From Plectrocnemia conspersa (lineage: Eukaryota > Arthropoda > Insecta > Trichoptera > Polycentropodidae): a stretch of DNA of 64,000 bases. A program made the translations under genes and the position numbers. The first letter of the stretch is position 1. Each line of letters begins with the position of its first letter. The stretch is taken from contig VTFK01000267.1 in the NCBI GenBank assembly GCA_009617715.1, positions 186,001 through 250,000 of the forward strand, in the 5' to 3' direction. Below, piece after piece: positions 14,005 through 27,419 of this stretch. The notes under the pieces are model-generated. The model had not been told where the DNA came from. It saw nothing but the letters and a program-made list of their open reading frames with translations, and did not search any database.

Positions 14005-17000
14005 CTGAATTTGGAAATAGGTAAGTGAGATTTTTATCAATAATTTGACGTCAACGATAAATTAACGAGATGTATTTAAATCGATAAGATTACAGCTACA
14101 AAATAAATATATTGTCTTATCGTATATTCGTAACCTAATAGATGTAGCCTGAACTACAGGCAACAACTTGCACAGCTTTAATTTTTGTAAAGCCCCTATA
14201 ATTTATTTTGTCATTCTAATATATCCTATACTATTATCTTTACAAGCTTACCGTGCATCTGGAAATTTTCAATATGCTTTTTCCCTTTGGAATATTTTGT
14301 CCACACGTATTGGACATCTGTTTTTTACTGGCACCCACTGACATGTACATAACATCTATACATTTTTGTCAAGTTATTTTAAATTAATAATAATGTTATA
14401 AATAAAACGTATTTTAAATATTTCATTTGATATATAAATACCTTTATATAATATAATAAAAGAATAAATGAATAAAACAATTATTTTAAATAACAAACGA
14501 TTAATATTATTATAATTTTTTGAATTAATTGCAATTAAGTTATATTAAATTTCAATAAAAGAATTATGTCAAGTAATAAATAAATAAATTGGTTATTATA
14601 ATTAAAACAATTTTTTTAAAGAAATATAATATAATTTAACTTCTAAAGTTAATTCTGCCAAAAAAACTTTTCCATATATATAAACATTGAAAAATAGCTA
14701 TTTTTATTATTTTATTTACCAATCATTTAATTATGTAAATAAATATATTCATTCAAATAATAAGACTATATATTTATAAGTAAAGTACACATTTTTGAGA
14801 GCTGTATATATGTACATATATTACTTTAGTATGTACATATATACTTCATTTACTGACCATAAGCATAAACGCGATTCATTCGACAACTATACGACTCTTA
14901 TTTTTGTATTTTAAAATAATATATTTTTAGGCTCTAGCAAACGGAGAATTTTCTAAATTGATAACTAATGCTGATAGATCAAAGTAAAAGAGGAGAAAAA
15001 CTGGTTCACTCCACCCTCATTCATGGGTACGATTTAATGAGCGTGAAAATAACGAGGTTTATGTTGCTAGACTAGGAGCTACAGAAAAAAAGTGCTATGA
15101 AAGTATTGGAAGTTGTCACTTTGGCAGTGTTCGATATATCGCCTATGCTCCACGCTCGTTACCGAGCGTTCCCACTGCAATGGCACCAACACGATTTTAT
15201 TGCTTTTGACGTTAATTTTTGACTTCTGAAAACTGATAATTGTTTTTGTGCTCTCCTATTGACCAAAATTTGGTTTGAATATACTTTGACCCATTTTCTC
15301 ATATCAGAAGTCCGTATTAATATCAGTAAGGATAGCTATATTGTTTTTGAAACATTGTGTAATTAAGGCTATGAAGACAAATTAAGGAGTAATATGCGAG
15401 ATGCGACGTCTGTTGGTTTCTTCTTCCGCTGATTTCCCCCTGAGAGAAATATTTTGGACTAGCCTATAATTAGTTTTAGAACTTTGATTAGTTTTTAGTT
15501 TGAACAGCAAATGTACGTTTCGTAAATGTCAAATTCAGTTTCATAGACATTTTAAAGCAGCATATAATTTTACTAACGTCTATCAGTTAAATTATATTTT
15601 CACTAGTAGAAATATATATCTATTGGTAAAAGTGTACTTGCACTTCACTATTAAAAATACAACATTTATAGATCGCATAAGTATGTACATGTATATAATA
15701 TATTACTTCGTATGTAAAAGTTATTAAATTATATTTTCACTAGTAAAAATATATATGTAACGGAAAAAATGTATTCCGATATGATTTCACTGAAATGACA
15801 TATTCAAAAAAATATTTTCGGGAAAGATTTGAGATTTTTTTTTTTAGATTTTATTTTAGAGATAACCAGAGAATTTCTGGTTTAGAATCAGGGAAGATAT
15901 TTCAGTTTTTTCTAGGGGGGGAGGGACAAAAGTTTGACAGTCAATTATAGTTATTTTTAATACTTAGATTTCATTAAAATTCATAGGCATGCATTTTTCT
16001 GACCAAATTCAAGGGGAGGGGGCAAATACTCTCCCCCCCCTCCACATCAAATGATGTCGCTGAGTATTGATGGTCTCTCGTTATCACTATCTGTGTTGGA
16101 AATGAAAATAGACAAAAGACTGACTGGCTTAGAAGCTGATTCGGATACTGACCGGCTTACCAAAGTGTTTAGCTCCTAAAAGGTAAAATAATACATGCTA
16201 TTTTAACAGGGAGACCCCAAAGTATTATTGAAAATTATTATAATTTTTGACAAAAAATAAATATGTATTTATATATATATAATTATAATATATCTATGAA
16301 GTGCATATATAAAGTTTTTTGCTGGATCGACCATACTATGTAAATGCACCAACAGGTTTTGTTCTATACCTGCTTTAATTATATTTCAAAATATATACAA
16401 AAATGCAGATGACACGCTTGCTAGAAGCAACTAAAAACCAGTACAATATATAAAATTAAATAATATTAGTAATTAAATATATATGACAAAAAAAATGAAA
16501 TGGTGTACTATCGTCCCCCTCTTCGTCTAGGCTGGGTTAAAGCGGTACAGGATAATAAATTTTCTACTATTCAATGGAATTTGTATAGTAGCGTATTTAA
16601 GAATTTTTCTACTGCATTAAAATACTGTTTTTAACTGATTTTCGCATATATTTCGTTTCAGCAGGTAATCAAAATCTGCGATTAAAATAAAAACATTGTT
16701 ATCATGTAAAATAGATTATCCATAAAGTATGTCAATAGTATAAATAATATCTAGATAATAATGATTTTATTAATACAGTATTAATAAAATTGGGATCACC
16801 TGTGATCGTTGCAACAAAATATATTTTTATTAATTTGTCCTCAACAGTTACAGGATTACTACATTTATCTTTTAAAAATGCATGTGTTTATGTATAAAGA
16901 AAGGTGAAAATAAATACTTTTCACCAATCGAACTAAGATTGACTTCGAAACACGTAGGTTGTTTACGCGCCGATTTATTATAATAACTGGCAGGTTTAAT

Positions 17001-19801
17001 TTGACAAACTGTATTCGTCGTGACTTGACGCTTAAACTCAAATTGTTAGTTCAAACGAAAATATAAATTGCACGTTTAAAATTAAAACCATAAATGAGAC
17101 ATTTAAACACCTGACAGAATTCATTCGCATACTATTGCCAGATACATATTTACATATGTTGTCCAGTAAAATATCGATATTAATTGTCTTAATTACATTC
17201 AAGGCGATTTCCCGGTTTTGTGAAAAACAACTGCAAGACCGTTTTAGTCAAATAAGGTAAACTTAAACGAATAGGTTAATATCAAAGTTTTTCGTAATTG
17301 CTCAATCAAACAAATCACACAATTAAATAAGTTTGATGTTTCGATGTTGAGCGACAAAACTATAATGTAAATTAAAATCACGGATAGAAAGAATATTGAC
17401 TCAATAAACGATCGATTATTATCTAGTATATGTATATAATAAATTTATATACTTACAATAATTCCCATTAAAAAGAATTGTATTACATTTATTAATGCAA
17501 TATTATATAGATTATCTAGAATAAACATTAATTATAGTAAGAATATTGCTTAGCTTTTATCACAATATGTCTGAAATCTTAAATTCCTATCTAAAGTATT
17601 ATTTTCTGATATACATACCTTTGACGTTAAGTGTGATTCATAACTATTTACTTCATATACATACATATATACTGACTTTTTTAAACTTAAAACACACTTT
17701 TTACATTTTAAACGCTGTATTTGATTTTAAAATTGACACAAACAATTACAGTAATAATTTTTGGTAGCTTTAAATCAATGTTAAAAATATATAATATAAA
17801 ATCATTGTAATATTTATTTTAATTAATATTATAAAAACGAATCTTTTACAAATTAATTGAGTTACATAGTATGTTAGGTATGTAAGATAATAATAAAATA
17901 TGTCAAAATATTATCAATAAATAATTTAATTTACATAAATGACAATAATGTTGTTCACATGAATAACTTGATTTATATGTAGAATTATTGTTTCTTTAAT
18001 TTTGGTATTTGAGGTCGTTGCAAAAATAATATTTTTTATATAAAATTATATTGCTAAAATCATTTTTTGTTAGTATATATGTATATATAAAAAATTCTAA
18101 CAATTTGTACGACTACGTGTAATGGTTGGTTATTATGTATATTTTCATTAATTGGTGATGGATTCAAAATCAATATAAAACCTAAATCTTACATAATTTA
18201 TCAAATTAAAAAAAAATATTATTTATAAATTAAGGATCGGCTTGTTGTTGTTAAATACATACAAGAAATTCTCTATGAGCTGATATAGTTTTATCGATTA
18301 GCTGATCGATTTTAAGTAATCATCACGATATTTATCCGCGAGATTAAGAAATATTATGCAAACTTAATTTATGATGATCGATCGGAGTTCTAATTATAAC
18401 TATTTCCGATCTCCCAGAAATATCTTTTTTTAAATTTCCGTCAAACTTTAAAAAGAGTAAATTAAAAAATATTTTCATATGGAATTTGAACCCAGTATTT
18501 TTAGGTTAATAGTTAAATATTTGTACCACCCGTCTATCAAAATTATGTTCAATTCGTAACGGATATAATTTTTGCAATACAGTCTATAAAAAATTATTGG
18601 CAAAAGATGAAAGACAATAAAAAATATTTAAAAGTAAAGATTAGTCGCAATAAATTTTAATTTAATTCAGTAAGATATAATATATGGTTTTATTTTAAAT
18701 GTAATAAACTTTCAATTTGATCTAAGGAAATTTTGAAACTGTAACTTTGGTAAAAGACAAGTCAGAATATAAAAAAAATATAAAAGCCTAATATACTGAG
18801 TGAAAACAATAAACTTAATTATATAATAAAAACTTTTAATTTATATTTAAGCTCTCGAGATAAAAGTAATTTTCGTAAATGCACTTTGTGTATAGAGATA
18901 ATTTTATGGTGCGGTTTTTTATAAAAAAATATTTGCTTACGATTTTCAAGATCTAAGAATATTCTTTAAATACACAAATAAATTATATATCACAGGAAAT
19001 TCCAAAATACTTTATTTCTTACATACATTTCAAATATGAATATCTTAATTTTAGGTCTAAGGTTTTCTATAAAAAAATATTCTGTCATGATTTTTAAGAT
19101 CTGGGAATATTCTTTGAATACATAACTCAATTATGTATTACAAGAAATTCCAAAATGCCTTATTTATCTATAAAACAACAAAAAACTTTTATATATATAT
19201 CTTAAAATAAATAATACATTTTTTAAATATGATTGAAGCAAATTCCCTAAAATATGTACTATTGATTTTGATGTTACATCAATATATTATTATGTTTTTA
19301 GTTATTTACATGTGTTTTAATTGAAAAAATAATCAACAATGTTGTAAAAAATATATATTTTAATCAACGAAAATAATCAAAAAATAAAAACTGTCAAAAA
19401 ATAATATTTTTTTCGCTTTACTTTTATTTATTAAATTCCTTAATTTATAAATATATTAGAGAAATTTTAAAATCATATAATTCACTTTATCAACAAATAT
19501 TAAAATGTGTGAAACGTTAGAAAGATTAGTCATATTCCGACTAACCAACCAATCATCGTTTCGAACGTTTAGCGTTAATTTACCTTAACAATATAATGTA
19601 TAATAGACGTTTGATTAGAAAACGACAATTAGTAGATAACACGTGTTAACAAATGGCTAAATTGCGATTCTCGAACTATACAATAAAAATAGTTTTTTAT
19701 CGTTCCTTTGATGGTTATTGATTTTATAGCAGCTATTTATTTTATTCAAGAAGCAGTGATTGTCATACGATACAATTCTCATCTATTCACTATTTGCTTA
19801 C
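14005..19801. other. Presumed 5'-UTR intron of NKCC
   Basis: AT-rich non-coding DNA. The only structured part I see is repeat copy 2 (15150-15790). A stretch at 14935-15130 has slightly higher complexity, but no frame stays open and no family is recognisable. Confidence 0.4.
15150..15790 (+). repeat. Unclassified interspersed repeat, copy 2
   Basis: Same family and orientation as 6266-6780. It starts with a short palindrome (ACGCTCGTTACCGAGCGT) running into TTCCCACTGCAATGGCACC. The internal motif TAAATTATATTTTCACTAGT occurs twice, at about 15587 and 15723, so the copy has an internal duplication. A C-rich run near 16032 parallels the one near 6792 in copy 1. Confidence 0.7.
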
Positions 19802-19950
19802 CTTAATGTGTAAAAAATCCCAAAATTGAATGCGAGTCGATGTGCGTTCTCTTCGAATGACGAGACCTCGAATGGACCTCTGAACGTTTGCGTCGCTCTA
19901 ATAAGCGTTCATCCCTGGACACCTCTCTTCTTGGTCGACAATGTAACTCT
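19802..19950 (-). promoter_or_regulatory. Probable untranslated first exon and promoter of the NKCC gene
   Basis: The first coding exon of the cotransporter has a good acceptor directly upstream of the ATG (exon edge at 14004, AG before AGAGCCTCGCGCC), so a non-coding exon should lie further upstream. On the minus strand a GC-richer island of about 150 bp ends at a consensus donor (ATTAAG followed by gtaagc, exon edge at 19802). No other convincing candidate was seen up to the NPC2 cluster. The transcription start was not located. This is inference from splice signals and composition only. Confidence 0.35.
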
Positions 19951-19959
19951 CAAATTGTC

Positions 19960-22232
19960 AAGTGAAAATTAGTTAACTAACTCGCGGTTATGCCTGAAAG
20001 CCCTCAAACTGTTTTTGCGATGTAATTATTTTCAAAATAAAGCAAGTTATATGCTTATCGAACGGCATTTTATACATGCATTTTCCGATTCAACGTTCGA
20101 CTTCAAGGTGCTACCATAGTCAACTGAAAAAAACTATATTGTTGTGCATATGTCAATAGATAAGAAAACTCGTATATAGTAATAGAGGTGAAATATCAAG
20201 TAAATGCATTCGTTATAGTGCACTTAAATATTTTAAATAATACGATTGCTGTAATGATACGTAATACAATTGACAAACATACACTCAATTTTTAATTGAG
20301 ATAATATTAATTATTGTACAAGCAAATAATATTTTTAATTTACAATTAAACACAGAGCATTTTGTTAAAGCGAACAGTAAAAAATTTGCAAATAAGTTAA
20401 AAAAAATATATTTTAAATTCATAATTACATACGCTTGCTTGTGCATCTACAAATGCACTTATTTTTAAACGGCACTACATTAAAACATGTTGCGTAATGG
20501 TCTAATAAGATCTATAGTACACAATAACAAAGAGTCAGATTCCACCCTGAATCATTAACATTCATCAGATAATCGAGGACTGGAAGGGATGTTGGACTTT
20601 TTCTATTTTCTCAATGGTAGATAAATATTATAGGCCAGCACAATGCCGTAGATCCTTTAGTGACATATCAAGAACTTCATCCAGAACCAAGGCTCTGGCA
20701 ACACAATGTTTCTGAGCAAATATTACATTTGAGCATTAAAAATTTATTAAACATATCTACTCATAATATTTACCTGATGATTAATCGTGTTTTATTTGCT
20801 GCTCAGTGTTGCCATATAGTAAATTTATTTACTGCACGTAACATTTTTTATAATAAAGTTTTTTTATTGTTTGTGTTTGATCTCCAATTTTATCTGAAAC
20901 TGCTGTAACACAATACATATGGTAGGCAACTAAATTTAAAAAATTGAATATAATTTAAAAATACTTTTATTTATTTCACAGGCGTTATTATCCTTTTGCC
21001 TGATATTCATATTTCGAGTAATTTAATTGTTTTTAAAATAAACATATCACTATATTTGGGGTTCTAAGTTTAAAACAAGTGATAATGTAATGTTGCATTC
21101 TCATAGAAATAGTCTCTTAATCCTCACATATCAATCTGTTTATCATTTTTAGAAAAAATAATTTCAATAATATAAAAAGTCACTTCTGATAAAATAAATA
21201 ATTTAAAAAAAACACTAGCACGGGTGAATCTATCTATTAATTTTTCATTAAATTCCTTAAAGTTTATTGCAAATACATGTGATTAAAACTAAATTTATTC
21301 ATTGAGGTAAAGTGATAAAAAAATTCGGCAATTTCTCGCTTTTGACATGTGGCAACACTGATTCGCGAAGTTTGTATGCGAGCATCGTGACGAAAATAAA
21401 AACCAACCTATAAAACCCAAATCTTATATTTCATTTTTTTTACTTTTCTCCAGAGACAGCAATATCTTTTTTTCACATATTTTGGCGACGGGATGATGAC
21501 GGGTGGCAATTAGACACAGATTGAACCGCTGCAGTAATGTTTTATTGAATTTTAATGGTTGTTTACACCCGGAAGAACAAGACTGTCACGCCAGTGCTAC
21601 TCAAATGCCGCCATGTTTTGGCCATAACAAATCTAGGCTCTCACACATATTTTTTAATATGACCACCCTAAATCTCATAAGACGCTCAGAAAATGGTTGA
21701 CGTCAGTACACGGCAAAATTGGGTTAATATGCTTTTCGGAATATCAAGCGATATTTGAAATATCATTTTCTAAAACAGTTTACCTTTTTCCATTGTATTC
21801 TAAGCCGGTACTAATTAAAGCAGCAAAAAGAGATTTTCTAACATTAACTAATTACATCTAAAATCCTATAAATATACAGTTTTATAAACATTTAGAATAT
21901 TGTCATGTAATGTAGAGCATGAAAGAATTATTTATGGAAAACGCATTTTTACTTTCTCCCCCTTTATTTTTTCATTTTTTTATGATTTTAGCTAGAAAAG
22001 ATGGAGGTTCTGTTTTCCCTGTTTTATTTTGCATATTCTTGAATATCTTGAAACATACACAAAATTATTTCATATGATAAATGAAATGTGGCTATTACTT
22101 GATCCAGAAATATAATATAAATGTTGATTATCAAATTGCAATCTATCAAGCTTTTCGTACGGTGTTTCCACAAGCTAACAATTTTCTTTTTTCATACTTT
22201 GATTTGCCCGCTCGCGTTCAGTGTTTACTTAC
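19960..22232. other. Intergenic AT-rich DNA
   Basis: Lies between the presumed NKCC promoter and the decayed NPC2 exon. A segment of about 55 bp at 21497-21560 (around GACACAGATTGAACCGCTGC) is shared with 62327-62385 and is probably a small LINE fragment. I see no gene, and exons 2-4 of the third NPC2 copy are not recognisable here. Confidence 0.5.
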
Positions 22233-22305
22233 GCTCTTTAACCTATGTAGCTTTGGCAATCGTAGCCAAGAATAGTAGAATAACAACTTTATTTAGAGAC
22301 TGCAT
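22233..22305 (-). pseudogene. NPC2-like exon 1 relic (third copy)
   Basis: A 73-bp block matches exon 1 of the two intact NPC2-like genes, with ATG at 22303-22305 and signal peptide MQSLNKVVILLFLATIAKAT. The next codon is TAG where the intact genes have GAA, and the last partial codon that would supply the first conserved cysteine is altered, although a GT donor remains. Homology continues upstream: 22310-22500 and 22930-23480 match 26232-26420 and 26670-27130. Sequence past the donor diverges at once and exons 2-4 were not found. This is therefore a partial duplicate that cannot make an NPC2 protein. Confidence 0.8.
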
Positions 22306-23485
22306 TTTCACGCTGTTAGCACAATAGTCAAAACTTAACTGATCATTTTTTTTAAACTTATTACTTACAAGCTACACATGTTTATCTGTTTTCATACACA
22401 TACAAAAAAATAATATTTTGGTGCAGGTGTTTTTAGCTGTTAATCTATGTGATAATCAAATGTGTACAAGTATTAACGATTCTCAAATTGCGAATATTAC
22501 ACAGAACAGGGAATTAACTAAAACGGCCGTTCCGTACAAATATGCATATCAAAATTAAAGCCGTTTGGAGCGCCAATTTGACCCAGGCGTCGAAAGCTTG
22601 AACTATTACTCGACAGGACCGTACTCGTATCATCAAACACATACATTTTTTTAAGAAAAAATATTTTAAATATGGTTTTTGTCATTATTGTAATTATTTT
22701 AAAATCAAAATATACAAATGTAGCTTACATAATATATAACATTGAATTCCGAATTATGGATTTTAATACCATATTGACAATTTGGTACAAACAAATACGG
22801 ATGATATCTTCTTATGGGTGTATTAAACCTCCCTTATTTTTTCAAGTCGATTAATGAAGAACTAAGAAAACTATTGTTTTTACAAAATAAAACATCACAG
22901 CAAGTTTTACATTACATATATTATTTTAACTATTGATTTTTAAGATTTTTGCGAAGCACTAAGTAGCTATGTTTTAGGTAGATTTTTATTTAAGTATAAA
23001 GTTTCAGTAAAACCAATTTTCAACCACTTGCAAAATTAATTTAGAATGCATTCTAACGACCATTTTAAACAAATGAAAATAAATACCGACTCGTCTCGAA
23101 AGTAAGGTCTAACAACGAAAGAGAGATCTTGCGAATACACAATTGCGTTATTTAATTGTTAATATTTACGGAACATATCCTGAGATTTTTATCACTCGTA
23201 ATCGCCTACAAGTACCGGAAAAAACTACACTTTTGTGTTAAAATAATGCGCGATAGACGATGCGTTCTACCCTGCGCAAAATTTTTCTTCCCCTTTGTTA
23301 ACGATCAGCAAAAGTGTGTCCAAGAAGCGATGCAATTGGCCTGTCAACATCCTCATCTTCTATTCGTTTGAGCTGTTTCAAACCAACAATATAATAGACG
23401 TGACACTTAGTCGCAGAGAGGCAGTCGGGCCGGCAGAGAGAGAAAGAAAGAGACAAATGGAGAAAGACTCTTCAGTGCAATGAAC

Positions 23486-23657
23486 ACCGAAATATTTATT
23501 TTTATAACCGGGTGTGACACATATGAAAATCCTTGAAATGAGCATTGACAACCAAGAACCGTGATATTACATATATTTTATTTTGTGCGAAATAGACCGA
23601 AATATTTATTTTTATAACCGGGTGTGACACAGATGAAAATCCTTGAAATGAGCATTG
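23486..23657. repeat. Two 62-bp direct repeats, 110 bp apart
   Basis: Copies at 23486-23547 and 23596-23657 differ at about one position. Each starts ACCGAAATATTT and ends GAAATGAGCATTG. The close match implies a recent local duplication. The block lies just upstream (minus sense) of the 5' flank of the broken NPC2 copy. Confidence 0.9.
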
Positions 23658-23689
23658 CCGCTTCAACAAGAACAAGCGAGACAACGAAT

Positions 23690-24690
23690 ATTCTTACGCG
23701 CGTGTATTGCTTCTTTCTCGGATACATCTGTATACGTAGACAATGAATTCATAAAATTATCATAGTACGATTTTTTGACGCATCAGTGATGCAAACTGTT
23801 TTGGATTCGGTACTCTCGCAATCTTTCAAATAGACTTTTCAAAAATTGAAAGAGAACTACCAATCTTCTTCTACAAATCTGATTTTATGACCATGCAAAA
23901 ATGGGTATATGGGGCGGGGCAATTTTTCTTCGCCCCGGGCACCACAGACAGTGGCGTAGCCACTGTCTACAATGTAGAAGAAGATTGGTTGTTCATTTTC
24001 ACTTTTTAATGATGTAGAATCTATATAATTAGAAAGTGATAGTATTATTGGAATGAAACCAAGGAAAACTGATTTTCAACTATACCGTGATTTTATTTTG
24101 AATTTTTTTTTAAATGTAAGTAATTGTATTTTAAAATATGTATATTTTATGTAAGTAAATTTTCTATGCATGAAAATTTATATTTATTATATGTATGTAA
24201 TTTGTATCAGTATATAACAAAACTATTTTATTAATTTTTTAAATGTTTTTAATTGCTTTTTTTAAATAATATATCATACGTGTAAAATTTTTATAGATCT
24301 CTTCTAAACTCTCCAAATTATGCCGATACGCTGCAGTTTCCCGATAATAACCGTTATTGCAGTGCAGGTAGAAACAAAAACAACACACAGTCGTATTTTC
24401 GTGCGACGTATACGACTTTATTCTTGTGACTCGGCTCTAGCACGCGCGAATGTATGTGTGTAAAAATTGGGTACTGAGACGTTCACTGCTCCAAGAGCTC
24501 AACCCCAAAGAGTCACGGCACGATATTCACAAGATACGACCGATTACAGACGACAATTATTCCGACTCCACCTAATACTCCTACACCACCTAATCCACTA
24601 CGGTAAATATATTTCCATATATTTTTGCTATTTTATACATATATTTTGAGACGCAATAACAAAGTATTATATTTAAGGTGGTACGTTAAG
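23690..24690. other. Intergenic sequence between the NPC2 relic and NPC2-like gene A
   Basis: Contains a short hairpin GACAGTGGCGTAGCCACTGTC at about 23946-23966, of the kind seen at transposon ends, beside a GC-rich fragment. A higher-complexity stretch at 24300-24600 could be a retroelement remnant but has no recognisable coding. No gene is supported. Confidence 0.4.
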
Positions 24691-24697
24691 TAGGGTA

Positions 24698-26231
24698 TTA
24701 TATAACTTGAATATCAACCCTGAAACAAGTTATTGCCGTTTTATTATCATCTTGTAGAGTAAACTTGAGTTCAGCGCCGATCTGAAACGTGAAATAATTG
24801 ATAATTAATTTTCAGCGCATAATAATTAATTTGTTAATGTAAATATACTTTATATAAAATATTACCTTTGGAAAGCTAGAAATGGGCAGCACAGAATGGT
24901 ATACCAAAATTTCGTCTTTGTCTATTGGACAAGAACCGTTAGTAATTTTTTCGCAGCCATCCTCAAACAATGGATAAGGTATTATTTGCCCGATAACTTT
25001 CAGCCTTACTTTTGGAGTAAGTTTTGTGCTATAGTTAGCTGTAAAATAAATATTTTTAAAATAGTAAGTTAGAGATAGAAATTATAAAAAATCTATATAT
25101 TTAACACGAAGTACAATGAAATTTTTGCCACGAAAATAAATAGTATTTCATAAATTGTTATTGTATAATGAAATATAGCATTGACTTTACGAACATGCCT
25201 TGTTAATGACAAATGGTTTAAAGAGTATATTTTTATTATTTAATCGTTATCTCTTTGTTTGCCTTACGTTAAAACCAGTGAGCCAATTTAGTAATATTTA
25301 AGTCGACATCGGATTACTAAAGCTACCCTTGTGCATCATGAGGTCGATGCTCCAAAGTTGGAAATCAGTTGCGTGGACTGGTGGGCAAATAATTAAGCAT
25401 TTGCCGACCGACCAGTGACACAAAACATATCGCTCTTGATTGGTCAATATCGCTGTTTTTAATAATTTTCAAGCTGTTTAAGAATCTAATCTCTCAAATG
25501 TAGTCGTAAAATATAATAAAACTATAAATACTAGCAAAAATTCTCCGTTTTTATTATGAAAACTGTTCTGAAATGCTGCAATTCAAATTTGTCACTCAAC
25601 ACAAAAAAGTATATGCATGTATATCAAAAACCATTTTAAGCGAATTGTAGTGGAAACACAACGCAAGGAGAAAAACTCCATAAATATAAAAATAAAAATC
25701 TGTTGCCGTTTATTGAATAGTATAAATTATTCAGATAAATACTTACGAACATGAAAAGTTATATCCATTATGGCGCTAGTGCCTAAGGGCAGTTGACAAG
25801 GTGGTTTTAAACATCCTTCGATAGCAACGAATAGTGGTTTTGCAATATTATCACCTGAAAACAGTAACATTAATATAAAAAAAAAATTATACATATCGAT
25901 CATTTAGCTAAATGAAATTTAGCTGAGTAAATTGCAAATATTTGCAATTTACTCAGTATTTTAGTGTAAAATAATTATTGACAGATTTACAACGATTATT
26001 TTTACAAATATATTTTTTTTATTTATTTTAATTTTACTAAAATATGTTTTAAAATTTATAGTCTAAAACATTTACATACTTTGCTATTGAAGCGATTAAG
26101 TTTTAATAAAATATCCAAAAACTAATTAACACATTTTGTAAATTGATTTTTTTCTTACATTCTTTAACTTCTGTAGCTTTGGCAATCGTAGCCAAGAATA
26201 GTAGAAGAATGATTTTATTTAGACACTGCAT
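24698..26231 (-). CDS. NPC2-like lipid-binding protein A
   Basis: Secreted or lysosomal protein of the MD-2-related lipid-recognition family, which binds sterols or other lipids; insect NPC2s also act in immunity and chemoreception. Exons 26159-26231, 25747-25854, 24866-25038 and 24698-24781 encode 145 aa, normal for the family. Residues 1-20 form a signal peptide (MQCLNKIILLLFLATIAKAT). Six cysteines at about 25, 39, 44, 89, 97 and 137 match the three disulfides of NPC2. Motifs include EGCLKPPCQLPLGT, PYPLFEDGC, SCPIDKDEILVYH and AITCFRVDIQVI. Cys25 is built across the exon 1/2 junction (T|GT), which supports that join. Gene B (30052-31707) is its tandem paralogue. The ligand cannot be read from sequence. 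Confidence 0.92.
25923..25956. repeat. Perfect 34-bp palindrome in NPC2 A intron 1
   Basis: Two 17-bp arms (CTGAGTAAATTGCAAAT and its exact complement) meet with no spacer, about 70 bp from the acceptor of exon 2. The homologous intron of gene B has no such palindrome; there the sequence near 31420 retains only something like one arm (GTGTAATTTACTCATTATTT). Confidence 0.95.
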
Positions 26232-27419
26232 TTTGACGCTGTTGTTCTAACAGTCAATACTTTACTGGTTCATTTTATTTTTTACTTATCGTTTTTATAT
26301 CATCTACACGTGTTTATCTGTTTTCATACACATACAAAAAATAAGATTTTTGTGCAGGTGTTTTTAGCTGCTTATCTATATGATATTCAAATGTGTAACA
26401 AATATTAACGATTCTTAAATTTCGTTTTCTAGGAATTACTTCGTTTATATATTTTAAGTACATTTTTATTTTAGTACAAAGGTTCAGTATAAATCAAATG
26501 CTTGTGTATTATATCTGTATTTTATAAAATATACTTTAATCGATTAGCATCTAAAACTAAGCGTTCCTTTCAAATTTATTACTAGTTTTTAAATCAACAT
26601 GTATGTATTTATTTGCTCTATTCAATTTTTATTTTAATAATATATGTACTGTGGAGGTTTTATACACCAGTACAAGTAATTTAGAGTTCATTCTAACAGC
26701 AATTTAAAACAAATAAAAATAATTACTAACTCGTCTGGAAAATAAGGCCTAACAATTGAAAAGAGATATAGGGACCAAACAGTTACGTTAATAATTGTTA
26801 TTGTATTAAGGACCACCTTGAAACGTTAATTACTTGTAAATGTCCATAACTGCAATGCGTTCTACCACACGCAAAACATATTATTGTTCTCTAATCATTT
26901 GTTAATGATCACCGAAAGTGGCCATCTGGAAGGTTCGTTTTTAAGGCGTAAACACATTCTGAGAGTGTGTCCAAGAAGTGATGCAACTAGTCCGCCAACA
27001 TCGTCTTATAATCTGTATCGAACCAGCAATATAAAATATGTGCCACTTTGAAAAAATGGGCAGATTGGCAGACGGCAGGCAGAGAGAGAGAGAGGTAGAC
27101 GGAGAAAGGCGTTTCAGATAATCAACTCCAATGAATCACAGCACGAAGCGCATCAACGGCAGACCTTCATCCGTTTTTTTTGCAGAAATATTTTTACCGC
27201 GCTTTATATATTTTATTTTAAAACATATTTTTTGGCATTTTTAAAAAGTGTAAACAGTATTTTATAAAAAATAAAATGTATTAATAATAAAAAAGACAAT
27301 ATTTTCGAAAGTCTGGTTAAAATTTGTAATTTTAGTGCTTCTACCATTAATCTCAAATGTTGATTCCAAAAGTGCCTTTGTTAAATTCCTGTCTTCTAAG
27401 GTGAATTATGTAAGATCCG

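Noticed and set aside
15500..15727. 75-codon plus-strand frame
   Set aside because: It falls inside the unclassified repeat family and is not conserved as coding in the other copies.
24300..24600. Possible LTR fragment
   Set aside because: The composition is unusual, but I found no paired LTR, primer-binding site or coding domain, so no element is claimed.
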